From an uncultured Lachnospiraceae bacterium (GTDB lineage: Bacteria; Bacillota; Clostridia; Lachnospirales; Lachnospiraceae): DNA of 64,000 nt. Under the pieces are notes generated by a model. That model worked only from the letters and a program-made list of their open reading frames with translations, did no database searches and was not told the origin of the DNA. Numbering within the stretch: position 1 is the first letter of the stretch; each line of letters begins with the position of its first letter. The position numbers and the translations under genes are program-made. The DNA is taken from the NCBI GenBank assembly GCA_910588655.1, contig CAJUPJ010000008.1:60691-124690 (forward strand), given 5' to 3'. Shown here piece by piece: positions 51,956 to 61,062 of the stretch.

Positions 51956-53077
51956 TTACCTCTTTCCCTTAATATCAATAACAACATATTCACAATGTTT
52001 TCCTGTACGCATGGAATATGTCCATCCTGCCACACCAGAAGATACAATTACTTTACAGTTCCCTTCTTTATATTCGCCATAGTTTAATACACCAGCAATC
52101 CCAGAAACAAGCCCGGCAGGCCATATCTGCCCTCCATGTGTATGCCCTGACAGTTCAAGGCTGACGTTGTTTTTATTATTTTCTGCCGCTTCAACTGGCT
52201 GGTGGTCTGCCATAATTATATATTTGTCCTTGTCTGCCCCTTTTAATATTTCACCAAGCGGCAGGCGGTCTGATGTCCTTCCCATTGTGGCATCTGCCCT
52301 GCCAGCAAGTATTAAGTCCTGTTCTATTTCTATATAACTATCTTCTAGCACTGTAATACCATTTTGCGAAATTTCCTGTACAAGCTCTTCATCTGTATAA
52401 GTCCTGTGGTTTGTATATGGCTGCCTGTCGTGGTTTCCATATACATAGTATATCCCATACCGGTTTTCAAGCCCGCCAAGCAATTTAAAGACTTCCTGCA
52501 TTTCTTCTTTGGAAGTCCCTTCTTCTGTAATATCCCCGCCAAGTATTACAATATCAGGCTGATGGCTGTTTATTACAGATATTTTGTCCTGTAATACTTT
52601 TTTATTTTGTACTGTGCCATAGTGTATATCTGATAAAAAAAGTATATGGTAACTGCCTGTAATTTTATCTGTATTAATTATATATTCCGCTGCCCTGATA
52701 TTGTTCATATTATAATATCCATACACAATTACTGCTAATGCAGTTAAAAGCGGCAGTATGCCACTTCGGCTAAACCAGGATAAGGCAGCCTGTACCATGC
52801 CTTTCTGCTTTTTCCCACAAATTTTGCTGGTGGCATATGCAATAATATCAAATAACATAAACGCCGCTGTAATATGTAATATAATAACTGCTGTATTTGA
52901 AAATAAAACCATGCAAAATAAGGCTGGTATAACTGCTAATATTATATTAACAGCTTTAATTCTTTTGCTGCTGGTATCTGCACCATAAAATTCAAGCAGG
53001 CGGTGCAAACGGAAAAAAATATATATTCCTGCTGCCAGTACAATTACCAGCATTATTATTATATACATAGTAAACAT
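51956..53077 (-). CDS. Membrane-anchored metallophosphoesterase (YkuE/YaeI-like)
   Basis: 373 residues. The first 125 hold four or so membrane helices. The catalytic calcineurin-like domain follows with the metal ligands in order: LSDIHYG (DxH), ILGGDITEEG (GGD), VYGNHDRQPY (GNHD), MADHQPVEA and SGHTHGGQIWP (GHxH). Related YkuE/YaeI proteins are metal-dependent phosphoesterases, some acting on lipid pyrophosphates. The substrate here is unknown. It is transcribed leftward with the DUF3737 gene. A short structured transcript lies upstream. Confidence 0.9.
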   Translation of the reverse strand: MFTMYIIIMLVIVLAAGIYIFFRLHRLLEFYGADTSSKRIKAVNIILAVIPALFCMVLFSNTAVIILHITAAFMLFDIIAYATSKICGKKQKGMVQAALSWFSRSGILPLLTALAVIVYGYYNMNNIRAAEYIINTDKITGSYHILFLSDIHYGTVQNKKVLQDKISVINSHQPDIVILGGDITEEGTSKEEMQEVFKLLGGLENRYGIYYVYGNHDRQPYTNHRTYTDEELVQEISQNGITVLEDSYIEIEQDLILAGRADATMGRTSDRLPLGEILKGADKDKYIIMADHQPVEAAENNKNNVSLELSGHTHGGQIWPAGLVSGIAGVLNYGEYKEGNCKVIVSSGVAGWTYSMRTGKHCEYVVIDIKGKR

Positions 53078-53119
53078 ATTAAAACCCCGTTTCTATATGC
53101 TCTATAATATTAATATAAA

Positions 53120-53191
53120 AAAGCCGTAAAAATGGGTCTGTATCTGTCTGTATTCCATACATCAAGATACTATGCCTCTTTTAACGGCTTT
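53120..53191 (-). terminator. Structured terminator-like hairpin
   Basis: On the - strand AAAGCCGT (53191-53184) pairs with ACGGCTTT (53127-53120), followed by TTTTATATT. Inside, AGATAC/GTATCT adds a second helix. It overlaps the 3' end of the 47-codon frame, so a transcript from the 53357 promoter would mostly end here, before the phosphoesterase gene. Confidence 0.55.
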
Positions 53192-53305
53192 AATAGTTTC
53201 CCAGTTACCAATATGGTGCATACTTTCCCACAATTTTATATTTAAAGCAACACCCACAGGTACTATAAGCTGTCTGTTCTTATAATCAGAAGCCATATCT
53301 GCCAT
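53162..53305 (-). CDS. Possible 47-residue small protein
   Basis: A frame from ATG 53305 to TGA 53162 encodes 47 residues (MADMASDYKNRQLIVPVGV, then NIKLWESMHHIGNWETIKAV). Composition looks protein-like, with a mixed amphipathic pattern and basic C-terminus. A very good promoter lies 25 bp upstream, but the ribosome binding site is poor (AGGTG, 14 bp away). The stop is within the terminator stem. It could instead be a remnant of a larger gene, or the RNA may be the product. Confidence 0.35.
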   Translation of the reverse strand: MADMASDYKNRQLIVPVGVALNIKLWESMHHIGNWETIKAVKRGIVS

Positions 53306-53329
53306 TTTATGTAATATACACCTGTTTTC

Positions 53330-53357
53330 ATTATATTAGAAAATAAATATATGTCAA
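53330..53357 (-). promoter_or_regulatory. Consensus vegetative promoter
   Basis: On the - strand a perfect TTGACA (53357-53352), 16-bp spacer and a perfect TATAAT (53335-53330). It is the best promoter match I saw in the window. It drives the short transcript at 53120-53325 and any read-through into the phosphoesterase gene. Confidence 0.7.
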
Positions 53358-53417
53358 GTTTTATTGCATTAAATACTACATCCGTTTCATAAATTCCTTT
53401 ACAATAAACTGTATGCA

Positions 53418-53580
53418 GGATAATTTGCAGTTATCCTGTTTTTGTGGATTAGCGGACACAGGGTTTTACAGTGTCCATCTGGTATTCTTACATTCCAGGA
53501 AAGCATGCCGGAGACATGGCTTTTGCACGCAAAACCTGCCAGCGTAATTTTGCAATAAAACACAAAGTAATAAAATAACT
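53418..53580. repeat. Shorter copy of the palindromic intergenic element
   Basis: Starts GGATAATTTGCAGTTATCCTG and ends TTTTGCAATAAAACACAAAG then TAATAAAATAACT, the same ends as the element at 6410-6694 (GGGATAATTTGCAGTTATTT; TTTGCAATAAAACATAAAAA). The middle differs and is shorter, with inner inverted pieces (GGACAC/GTGTCC; GCATGCCGG). It lies just before the rightward acyltransferase-like gene, as the first copy lies just before the GH43 gene. Confidence 0.65.
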
Positions 53581-53685
53581 GGAAACTGTACTATAGTTAT
53601 GTTAAAATTACCACAGAACTATATAACTTGTTTCCCTGCTCTTTTTAGTACTGAAATAAATAAATTACTTATATAAGGAGGGAAT

Positions 53686-54237
53686 ATGGAAAACAACCAA
53701 TTATACAATCTTTTAAACCTGCCTGCTGAGGTAATACATAACCTGGACAAATATGGCAGCTCAGGAAAAAACACATTTAATATAGATATAGAAGATTTAA
53801 TACAAAACACCAGCCTTGTCAAAGAACTGGATAAACTTATTGCCGGGAGTACCGGACAGGATGAGGATGGCACGAAAATCTTATGGGAAGAATTAAATAT
53901 TGCAAGACAGTCTTTTGATGAATACCAGAAAAGGGGAATTCCAGACAGGATTTTTATAGATACTATGAAATTCTGTACACGTTTTTTAAATGAATATTAT
54001 AAGACTTACTCCTGCTACCGTTTTGTATGGGGATGGTGGTTTCCAAGGCAGTTAGCATTACTGGAATTATTAAAATATGAAAGCATGGCTATATTAGACT
54101 GGGTATTTCCAAGATATAATAAAATCTCAGAAGAACTTCCAGAAAATACAAGCTTACAGACCAATATGAAAAAATATCTTCTTGGCGGCAATAAACCAGG
54201 GTGGACTAAAGGAGTATTAAAATCTGTCTGGGAGTAA
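53686..54237 (+). CDS. Acyltransferase-domain (NAT_N-type) protein, internally shortened
   Basis: 183 residues. Residues about 80-128 (IDTMKFCTRFLNEYYKTYS, then RFVWGWWFPRQLALLELLKYE) match the N-terminal domain of a clostridial acyltransferase-like family (NAT_N/DUF5596). In full-length relatives, about 290 residues, a GNAT-like domain with an IHIPSDA motif follows. Here the sequence jumps to ILDWVFP...LPENTSLQTNMKKYLLGG, which resembles the far C-terminus. So roughly 100 residues of the catalytic part are absent in frame, and activity is doubtful. AAGGAGGGAAT precedes the ATG. Family recognition is from memory. Confidence 0.6.
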   Translation: MENNQLYNLLNLPAEVIHNLDKYGSSGKNTFNIDIEDLIQNTSLVKELDKLIAGSTGQDEDGTKILWEELNIARQSFDEYQKRGIPDRIFIDTMKFCTRFLNEYYKTYSCYRFVWGWWFPRQLALLELLKYESMAILDWVFPRYNKISEELPENTSLQTNMKKYLLGGNKPGWTKGVLKSVWE

Positions 54238-54263
54238 TTTGTATATACACCTGCATAAAAATA

Positions 54264-54306
54264 AAAACCTTTCCAGCCTGGAATTATACCTGCTGGAAAG
54301 GTTTTA
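54264..54306. terminator. Bidirectional terminator
   Basis: AAAACCTTTCCAGC and GCTGGAAAGGTTTT form a perfect 14-bp stem flanked by A- and T-runs, between the convergent acyltransferase-like and BspA-like genes. Confidence 0.88.
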
Positions 54307-54334
54307 TTTTTAATTACAAATACCTTAATTTTAG

Positions 54335-56584
54335 TTAAACTTTTTTATATGTATACTTTCTTCCAATCATATTCCTGTACTCTGTTGCCTTTGCCTTAGG
54401 TACTTTTATTACTGCTTTGGAAGAAATCCCTGTAAATGCTTTATTTGCAATATTATCTATCTTGCTTGATTTTATTGTTATTTTTCTTAGAAGCTTGGAT
54501 TTATAAAAACATTTTGCGCCAATTTCCCTTACATTTTTGCCTATCTGGACTTCCTGAAGCACATCACACTCCCTGAATGTGCCATCCCCGATAGTTTCAA
54601 CATTTTTGCCAATTATTACTTTAGCAACATTATTGCTTCTTAATAATGCCCTGTTGGCTATAGCCTTTACCTGGAATGTTTCCCCTTCTATTTCAACTGT
54701 ATCTGGAATTCTTAAGTTTACCGGGCTTTTTAATGCATATGAATACTCTACGCTTTTTATATCTCCCGCATTTTCTGTAACTGTATATATCGCATTGCCA
54801 ATCTGCCAGATAGTGCCTGGCTCTGATACAACTGGTTCTTCTGGAACTGGCGTTTCTGCTGGCTCTTCTGTTGGTGCAGGCGTTGGTGATGGTGTTACAG
54901 ATGGTGAAGGTGAAGGTGATGGCGTTACAGTTGGCTTTGGTGTTGCTGTAGGCTTTGCCGTTGGTGTAGCTGTTGGTTTTGGTGTTGCTGTAGGCAGCCC
55001 CTTAGGTGTCGGGCTTGGTGTTGGCGCAGGTGTTGACATATCAGGAACTGTAGGTGCTTCATTCCTGAAATATGTTGTAATTGGCTGCCCTCCTACCATA
55101 TAATTACATTCCTTACCATAACTGTCATGCCACGGATATCCCCTGGTTACTGGCAAATCAACATTCCTTGCCATATTGGCAGGTGCTGTAATAAATGTCA
55201 TGCTTGTGCACCCGTTAAACATCCTGGTAACATTGCTGGCTAACCTCATATCAAACATGCTGAAGTCAAGAACACTTATATTAGTACAGTTATTAAACAT
55301 CTCACCCATATCCGTTACGCGGCTTGTATTGAAATTAGTGAGGTCATAATTCCATGCTGTACATCCACTGAACATACCATGCATATTTACAACATTAGAT
55401 GTATTAAACCTTCCAATATTAAGCACGCTGCACTGGCATTTATTAAACATATCACCCATATCTATTACATTGGATGTATCAAAATTACTTACATCAAGGA
55501 AATTGTAAGCTATACATTCCTTAAACATGCTGTTCATATTTGTAACTTTGCCTGTTCTTAGATTGCCAAGTGTATATGCAGAGAGATTTCCACAGCCTGC
55601 AAACATAAAACTCATATCTGCTACATTTGATGTATCAAACTTAGAAACATCAATAGCAGCAATCCTGCAGTTCTCAAACATGCCCTTCATATTTGTTACT
55701 TTACTTGTATTAAGTTCTAAAGGAGTCGTTGTGACATTAAAATCACGCAGGTTAGTACATCCTGAAAACATATAACTCATATCTGTAACATTGCTTGTAT
55801 CAAAACCTGTATATCCAATATCATTTATATGTAATGAACTGAAGCTTTCACAATTATAAAACATATGGGACATATTTGTTACTTTTGAAGTATTAAAAAA
55901 CCTGAGTTCAAAGTCAGGCAGGTTTTTACAGCCTGCAAACATATATGCCATATTTGTTACATTATTAGTATACCAGCCGTCCAGTTCAAGGTTTGTAAGA
56001 TTTGTACAATCATTAAACATATAACTCATATCTGTAACATTGATAAGCGGTGTTGTCTTAAAGCTGATACTCTGCATTAATTTACACCCGTCAAACATAT
56101 GGCTTGTATCTGTAAGGCTTGTAGTATCAAAGTATGTAATCTCAATAGTTGCAAGGTTATTCAGGCCTGCAAACATCTTCCTTGCAGAATGTATTCCTGT
56201 AACGGCAACTACAGCACTTTTTATTGAACTGCGGTATGAATACCACTTTGGATATGAATTTTCTGAAGTAACATTAGAATAGTCACCATTCCCTGTCAGC
56301 GTAAGCACGCCATATTTGTCAATAGTCCATGTTATAGCCCCGTCTGTACCTTTATATAAATAATTATCTGCACGCCTTAGTGAATTAATCCTGTCTATCT
56401 GTTCCAGCACTTCTTCTTTGCTTTTACACTGTATATCTGCTTCTTCTGGCAACATTCCCCCAGCCAGCACGCTGGAAGCCTTCTGTGTCTTTGCAGGTGA
56501 AGCACCAGCTATATAAGGTACTGAAGATGACAGTATTGCAGCTGGTAATATAACTGCTGCCAATAATCTGGTTAATTTACGCAT
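54335..56584 (-). CDS. BspA-like surface protein with DUF285 repeats
   Basis: 749 residues. A Sec signal peptide (LLAAVILPAAILSSSVPYIAGA) starts it; AGGAGGGGGAAA precedes the ATG. Residues about 130-490 hold thirteen DUF285 units of about 24 residues, each with the form T(S/K)xVTxMxxMFxxC. A Pro/Thr-rich stalk (TPAPTPSP, TPKPTATPT and so on) spans about 520-595. The C-terminal part has leucine-rich LRR_5-type repeats (KVIIGKNVETIGDGTFREC, EVQIGKNVREIGAKCFYKS) and a basic end. No LPXTG or S-layer domain is visible, so how it stays on the surface is open. BspA-type proteins bind host matrix or other cells. Confidence 0.88.
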   Translation of the reverse strand: MRKLTRLLAAVILPAAILSSSVPYIAGASPAKTQKASSVLAGGMLPEEADIQCKSKEEVLEQIDRINSLRRADNYLYKGTDGAITWTIDKYGVLTLTGNGDYSNVTSENSYPKWYSYRSSIKSAVVAVTGIHSARKMFAGLNNLATIEITYFDTTSLTDTSHMFDGCKLMQSISFKTTPLINVTDMSYMFNDCTNLTNLELDGWYTNNVTNMAYMFAGCKNLPDFELRFFNTSKVTNMSHMFYNCESFSSLHINDIGYTGFDTSNVTDMSYMFSGCTNLRDFNVTTTPLELNTSKVTNMKGMFENCRIAAIDVSKFDTSNVADMSFMFAGCGNLSAYTLGNLRTGKVTNMNSMFKECIAYNFLDVSNFDTSNVIDMGDMFNKCQCSVLNIGRFNTSNVVNMHGMFSGCTAWNYDLTNFNTSRVTDMGEMFNNCTNISVLDFSMFDMRLASNVTRMFNGCTSMTFITAPANMARNVDLPVTRGYPWHDSYGKECNYMVGGQPITTYFRNEAPTVPDMSTPAPTPSPTPKGLPTATPKPTATPTAKPTATPKPTVTPSPSPSPSVTPSPTPAPTEEPAETPVPEEPVVSEPGTIWQIGNAIYTVTENAGDIKSVEYSYALKSPVNLRIPDTVEIEGETFQVKAIANRALLRSNNVAKVIIGKNVETIGDGTFRECDVLQEVQIGKNVREIGAKCFYKSKLLRKITIKSSKIDNIANKAFTGISSKAVIKVPKAKATEYRNMIGRKYTYKKV

Positions 56585-56728
56585 TTTCCCCCTCCTGATA
56601 ATTTATACAGGAAAATACTGCCTTTAAAGGCAGAAACTATCCTGTATATGGTATAATATTCTATAATTGTATCACAATAATGTCAGATATCAAATAGTGC
56701 TTTGGTTTTCTTAAAAAAATTTTAAAAT

Positions 56729-56998
56729 TTAATCCTCTTCTATTACTTGTATTTCTATAAAATCAAACTCCACAGACTCTATAAAATTATCCTTATAAAA
56801 CCTTGTTTTATCCCTGCGTTTAAATTCATTAATATTTTTCTCAAGCCACACTGGCCTGCTTAAATCAAATTCATAACAGACCTCATCTACAGCATCAAAA
56901 ACCTTTTTTGTCCTGCTTTTATCTTCTGCCATATCACTTATTGTTATATCTTTAAGAAGCCTGTTATCTTTAAATTCCTTAGCCCATAACCTGAACAT
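56729..56998 (-). CDS. Small conserved clostridial protein, unknown function
   Basis: 89 residues: MFRLWAKEFKDNRLLKDITI, then FDAVDEVCYEFDLSRPVWL, KRRDKTRFYKDNFIE and a tail EIQVIEED. I recall close relatives in many Lachnospiraceae with the same ends, but no known function. It lies 36 bp after the nucleoid-associated protein gene on the same strand. Confidence 0.75.
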   Translation of the reverse strand: MFRLWAKEFKDNRLLKDITISDMAEDKSRTKKVFDAVDEVCYEFDLSRPVWLEKNINEFKRRDKTRFYKDNFIESVEFDFIEIQVIEED

Positions 56999-57034
56999 TC
57001 TGCCAAACCCTTTCTGAACAAATTAATAAACAAA

Positions 57035-58051
57035 TTATCTTGTTGAAATCCTGTTAATGTTTTTTATTAAAACAGAAATTGTCCCATCAGGATTAGTTAT
57101 AAATTCAACCTGGTTAATATCCTGGTACTGCTCCATAGGAATATTTATCTCTATTCCAGTATCTGTTTTTAAATACTGCTTTTCAAACTTCCTGGTGGTC
57201 TTTTCGCTTTGTGGTTTTACTTCTGTTTTCTGCATATGGTACTTTTCCATTTTTGCATCAAATTCTTCCTTAATTTCCGGTACTGTACCATAAATTTTCT
57301 CACTTATCTTTTCTACACTTATTAAGCCGTTTTCTTCTATTTCTTCTTTAATTATACGTTTCGCTTCCATCTGCTTTACAGGTTTTTCTGCAAAATGTTT
57401 TTTATTAACCTGCTCAACTGCACGTGTAACAATATCAAGCTTTGATTTAGATGACAGGGATGCACTGCAGTCCAGATAAAGTTCTGAAATATAATTGCAT
57501 TTTTCACCATTTACTTCATACTTTTTCTCAACAATATTTACAGTATAATCTTCCAGGTTAATTATTACTGCTTCTGAAAGCCTTGTAGAAGAAGCCGGGA
57601 GTGCCGCCTGGTATTTTATAATACTGTTTACATTGCTGCCCCCGGAAGAATTTGTCATATGGACAAAGCTTTCTTTATAATTCATTTTAAGGAGTGCAAG
57701 GTATAAAACGCTCTTATACTGGAAGGTTATGGCAGCAAAATCAGCAGACGGAATTGTAATATTGGAATTCATTATTTTATATAAAATCCCTGCCATTTCC
57801 TTGCTTGAATTAACAAGGTTTTCTTCACTGAATTCTTTAACAAGCTTATACATTCCCGTTGCATTTTCTTCATCATTAAAATAGCACTTTTTCATATCAT
57901 CCCCTGACATTATCTTAAATATGTGCTGCCTGAAAAAATCATTTATATCAGGTGAAAGTTCCAGAAGCTGTTCTGAAAATACAGGGCATCCAAGTTCACC
58001 ATCCAGAATATGTACAATGCCCTGTCTTATAATTATCTCATCCTGTTCCAT
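57035..58051 (-). CDS. Nucleoid-associated protein, NdpA/YejK family
   Basis: 338 residues. The start IIRQGIVHILDGELGCPVFSEQLLELSPD and the later VHMTNSSGGSNVNSIIKYQAALPASSTRLSEAVIINLEDYTVNI match the clostridial branch of PF04245. The C-terminus carries a positively charged, helical region and a final GTISVLIKNINRI strand. E. coli YejK binds nucleoid DNA; function in Clostridia is not defined. It precedes the 89-residue gene and follows the alcohol dehydrogenase after 34 bp. Confidence 0.83.
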   Translation of the reverse strand: MEQDEIIIRQGIVHILDGELGCPVFSEQLLELSPDINDFFRQHIFKIMSGDDMKKCYFNDEENATGMYKLVKEFSEENLVNSSKEMAGILYKIMNSNITIPSADFAAITFQYKSVLYLALLKMNYKESFVHMTNSSGGSNVNSIIKYQAALPASSTRLSEAVIINLEDYTVNIVEKKYEVNGEKCNYISELYLDCSASLSSKSKLDIVTRAVEQVNKKHFAEKPVKQMEAKRIIKEEIEENGLISVEKISEKIYGTVPEIKEEFDAKMEKYHMQKTEVKPQSEKTTRKFEKQYLKTDTGIEINIPMEQYQDINQVEFITNPDGTISVLIKNINRISTR

Positions 58052-58085
58052 AGTATACCTCCAAGCCAGAAACCCGCTAACAGTT

Positions 58086-59174
58086 TTATTTGTAATAATT
58101 TATTATGCCCTTTATATCTTCTTCACTGGTTTTAACTGGCACTGACAAAAGTTTTCCAGGGTTCTGCATTATCCCGCTAACCATATTTTCTATACTGTCA
58201 CTGGTAATACATACATCTGGCAGGCACTTTTTAATAAAACCTGTAAAATCCCTGGTATCTTTAAATCCCATTTTAGCAACTGCCTCTTTATAGCCTGGCA
58301 TGGAATTTTTCTCCATAAATGCAAGATATCCTGGAAGGAAAATGCCAACTGCTTTTCCATGCGGTACTCCGTTATTGTATGTAAGATAATAGCTTAACCC
58401 ATGTGGAAGTGATGTCCCTGTATGTGATATTGCCATCCCTGCTAATGTTGAAGCAAAAAGAAGCTGGTTATAATTATCTTTTGTAAACTTTCCTGTTTCA
58501 AGTGCATCCCTGTTTACAGCCCATTTTTCCATTCCATAAAGGCTTGCCATACGGCTGTATTCTGTTGCATTTGTATTAAAATAACTTTCCACCAGATGAC
58601 CTAATGCATCTATTGCAGTATTTATAATTAGTCCTGCTGGTGCACTTTCAAGGTACTTTGCATCAATACATGCAAGTACAGGATATATTTTATGGCTTAT
58701 GCTCTGCTTTGTCTTAATATCATCCCTTGTAAGTATTGCATAAGGAGTAACCTCTGAACCTGTGCCACATGTAGTTGGCACTTCCACAACTGGCAGCGCT
58801 TTAAGTTTAAGAGGCTTGTACAATATATCCTCTGATGTATCGCGGTTCTGCACCATAAGCGCAATTGCCTTTGCCGCATCCATTGGTGAGCCTCCGCCTG
58901 CACCTATAACAAAATCAGCGCCCTGGCTTCTTCCAATCCCTGCTGCATCCATTATAGTGCCAACAGATGGGTTCTCTTCTATCTTATCATATAAAATATA
59001 CTCTGTATTATTATCTTCAAGTGCTTTTATAATATCATCCAGCGCCCCTGTTTTAACAGCAGATGACCTGCCTGTAACAACCAGCGCCTTCCTTCCAAGT
59101 GAAGCAATTTCACTGCTGTGCTTTAAAACTGCACCGTCTTCATGGTAAACCTCTGTGGGTATATAAAATTTCAT
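58086..59174 (-). CDS. Iron-containing alcohol dehydrogenase
   Basis: 362 residues from the ATG at 59174 (GAGG 6 bp upstream); a codon at 59186 is in frame but lacks a site. NAD-binding: GAGGGSPMDAAKAIA. Metal ligands: Asp and His in NTAIDALGHLVESYF, and the two His in SLPHGLSYYLTYNNGVPHGKAVG. Class III Fe-ADHs reduce aldehydes or oxidise diols and alcohols; the substrate cannot be told. It lies 42 bp after the RNase E/G gene. Confidence 0.92.
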   Translation of the reverse strand: MKFYIPTEVYHEDGAVLKHSSEIASLGRKALVVTGRSSAVKTGALDDIIKALEDNNTEYILYDKIEENPSVGTIMDAAGIGRSQGADFVIGAGGGSPMDAAKAIALMVQNRDTSEDILYKPLKLKALPVVEVPTTCGTGSEVTPYAILTRDDIKTKQSISHKIYPVLACIDAKYLESAPAGLIINTAIDALGHLVESYFNTNATEYSRMASLYGMEKWAVNRDALETGKFTKDNYNQLLFASTLAGMAISHTGTSLPHGLSYYLTYNNGVPHGKAVGIFLPGYLAFMEKNSMPGYKEAVAKMGFKDTRDFTGFIKKCLPDVCITSDSIENMVSGIMQNPGKLLSVPVKTSEEDIKGIINYYK

Positions 59175-59216
59175 TTCTGGCCTCATTTCTGTGTTGTTAA
59201 ATAGTTTCCTGTTCTT

Positions 59217-60404
59217 TTATAACATCTGCATATAAAGTGGTTTTTTAGTCTTCTTTCTTGTTACTTCAATTAATCCAAGCTTTGTCATATCAATAAGTTT
59301 CGTCTGTATATTATCTTTTGCAAATTCAGCACGCAGGCAGTCCATAAGCGCCTTGTTATTTTCTTCATCTTCCATATCTATAAAATCAATAATTATAATA
59401 CCGGAAAGGTTTCTAAGCCTTATCTGTACTGCAATTTCTTTTGCTGCTTCAATATTGGTTTTCAGGAATGTTTTCTGTACATCCTTTTTCTTTGAAATGG
59501 CTTTTCCTGTATTAACATCAATGGCTACAAGCGCTTCTGCTGGCTGTATAATAATATATGCACCACTTTTAAGCCATACCTTAGGCATTAATGCACGCTC
59601 CAGTGTCTTAGGGATATTATAAACAGCTTCCAGTTTTCCGTTACTGTTATCCCATAATTCCAGTTTTGAAGCAAGGGGAAGCCCTCTCTCTTCAAGAAAT
59701 ATTTTAATATTATTATATATTTCCTGGTCATCAGTTAAAATCTTTCCAAGCCTGTCATTATATGAATTAATAATACTGTTTAAATATCCTGCTGGAGCAC
59801 TGTACAGGCATGAAAAAACCGTTTTATGGACTGCAAAGCCAACTATATCTTTATACTTTTTAATTAACATTTGTATCTCATGTACAATTTCTTCTGTACT
59901 GGCATCTGCACTGTTAGTCCTTGCAATAAATCCATAGTCCTCTGATGCATAGCTGCTGTTTATTCCAGAAAGACGTTTTCTTGCATCTTTATCACGTATT
60001 TTTGAAGAAACGCTGTTCCTGTAACCTTCTGAAACAAGCACAATATACCTTCCTGGAATACTTAAAATCCCTGTAAGTGCAGGTGGTTTTGTTTTAATTG
60101 CTTCCCTTTCAGCCTGGACAATAATCTCATCCCCGATAAGTACACGCCCCTCCTGGTAATGTGCACCAGTATGTACAGGACATTGTTTTATTCCAAGCGG
60201 AAGATATCCCATCTGCCCTTTCTGGAATTCAACAAATGCGGCATTAATATTTTTAACAATGTTTTTAACTTTGCCAATATAAATATTGCCAAGAATACTT
60301 TTTTCTTCTGCATCTTCCGCCTCTAACTGGACTATACGTGAATTTTCTGTCCTGGCAGTAATAATTTTATTATCCTTTCTTATAACCAGCAGTTCATCTG
60401 ACAT
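59217..60404 (-). CDS. rng: Ribonuclease E/G family protein
   Basis: 395 residues. The N-terminal S1-like domain (GNIYIGKVKNIVKNINAAFVEF, then QMGYLPL) is followed by the 5'-sensor region and the DNase-I-like catalytic part with the Mg-binding Asp residues in VAIDVNTGKA and IIIDFIDME. It ends right after EVTRKKTKKPL, before the Zn-link of E. coli RNase E/G, as many clostridial members do. It processes rRNA and decays mRNA. It overlaps the hypothetical gene upstream by 11 bp. It is not beside the TIGR03960/03936 genes or rplU/rpmA as usual. Confidence 0.93.
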   Translation of the reverse strand: MSDELLVIRKDNKIITARTENSRIVQLEAEDAEEKSILGNIYIGKVKNIVKNINAAFVEFQKGQMGYLPLGIKQCPVHTGAHYQEGRVLIGDEIIVQAEREAIKTKPPALTGILSIPGRYIVLVSEGYRNSVSSKIRDKDARKRLSGINSSYASEDYGFIARTNSADASTEEIVHEIQMLIKKYKDIVGFAVHKTVFSCLYSAPAGYLNSIINSYNDRLGKILTDDQEIYNNIKIFLEERGLPLASKLELWDNSNGKLEAVYNIPKTLERALMPKVWLKSGAYIIIQPAEALVAIDVNTGKAISKKKDVQKTFLKTNIEAAKEIAVQIRLRNLSGIIIIDFIDMEDEENNKALMDCLRAEFAKDNIQTKLIDMTKLGLIEVTRKKTKKPLYMQML

Positions 60405-61062
60405 TTAAAAGCCGCCTTTCTATTTCTGTAAAGCCTGGATTTAATGCTGCTATTTCTTCCAGTGCATCCCCTGCGTTACGTTCTGGAAGCAGCAAATAAA
60501 TATCCTCTGCTGCCAGAGCCTGTCCTGCATACACCTTCTCCACTACTTTACAGTTAATCTCTTTACCATAATAGTCTTCTCCCCATTCTGTCCACTGCAC
60601 AGCATTTTCACATATAAAGCCAAGCAGGTAATCTTTGCCGCCGTCCATTCCTTCTGTAATATTCTGCAGCCAGCATCTGCTATTAAAACTATACCACATA
60701 CAAAATGTCATAGAATGAAGACTCTCATCATCTTTATAAACATCCAGAAAATTCTTTGGTACACCTGCATATGTTTCCTGGAAAAATGTTTCATCCCATT
60801 CATCTGCTGCAAACTGGTTTAATTCATCTTCATGGTCAAACCCTTTTATAAATACACCATTTTCCTCAAATAAAATATCTATCCCATCCCCACTGCCATT
60901 GTCAATCCTGTAACCTCCAGAATCATATCTGCTTATAAGGCGCAGCCAGCTATCCTCTTCTGGTACCATAATAATATCCAGAACAGCCATAGCTTTTAAA
61001 CATGAAGCAAGTTTTTCTGGTGTTAAATATACAATACTCTCCTGTCTTGTAATGCGTTTCAT
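60394..61062 (-). CDS. Hypothetical acidic protein
   Basis: 222 residues, acidic and soluble, with clusters of Trp and Tyr (DEWDETFFQETYAG, CMWYSFNSRCWLQNI, AVQWTEWGEDYYG). The start MKRITRQESIVYL follows AAAGGGG. It shows no family I can name. Its stop overlaps the RNase E/G start, so it is cotranscribed with it. The character resembles small immunity-type or SUKH-like proteins, but this is only an impression. Confidence 0.7.
   Translation of the reverse strand: MKRITRQESIVYLTPEKLASCLKAMAVLDIIMVPEEDSWLRLISRYDSGGYRIDNGSGDGIDILFEENGVFIKGFDHEDELNQFAADEWDETFFQETYAGVPKNFLDVYKDDESLHSMTFCMWYSFNSRCWLQNITEGMDGGKDYLLGFICENAVQWTEWGEDYYGKEINCKVVEKVYAGQALAAEDIYLLLPERNAGDALEEIAALNPGFTEIERRLLNVR

Noticed and set aside
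53120..53357. Riboswitch before the metallophosphoesterase gene
   Set aside because: No known aptamer core is recognisable, and part of the leader looks like codons; kept only as a short transcript with a terminator.
54860..55040. Short tandem repeats resembling a CRISPR or minisatellite
   Set aside because: They encode the TP-rich stalk; units are degenerate 6-12 bp codon repeats without spacers.
54579..55103. 174-codon Gly/Val-rich open frame on the + strand
   Set aside because: It is the reverse of the Pro/Thr-rich stalk of the BspA-like protein; periodic codons keep the frame open by chance.
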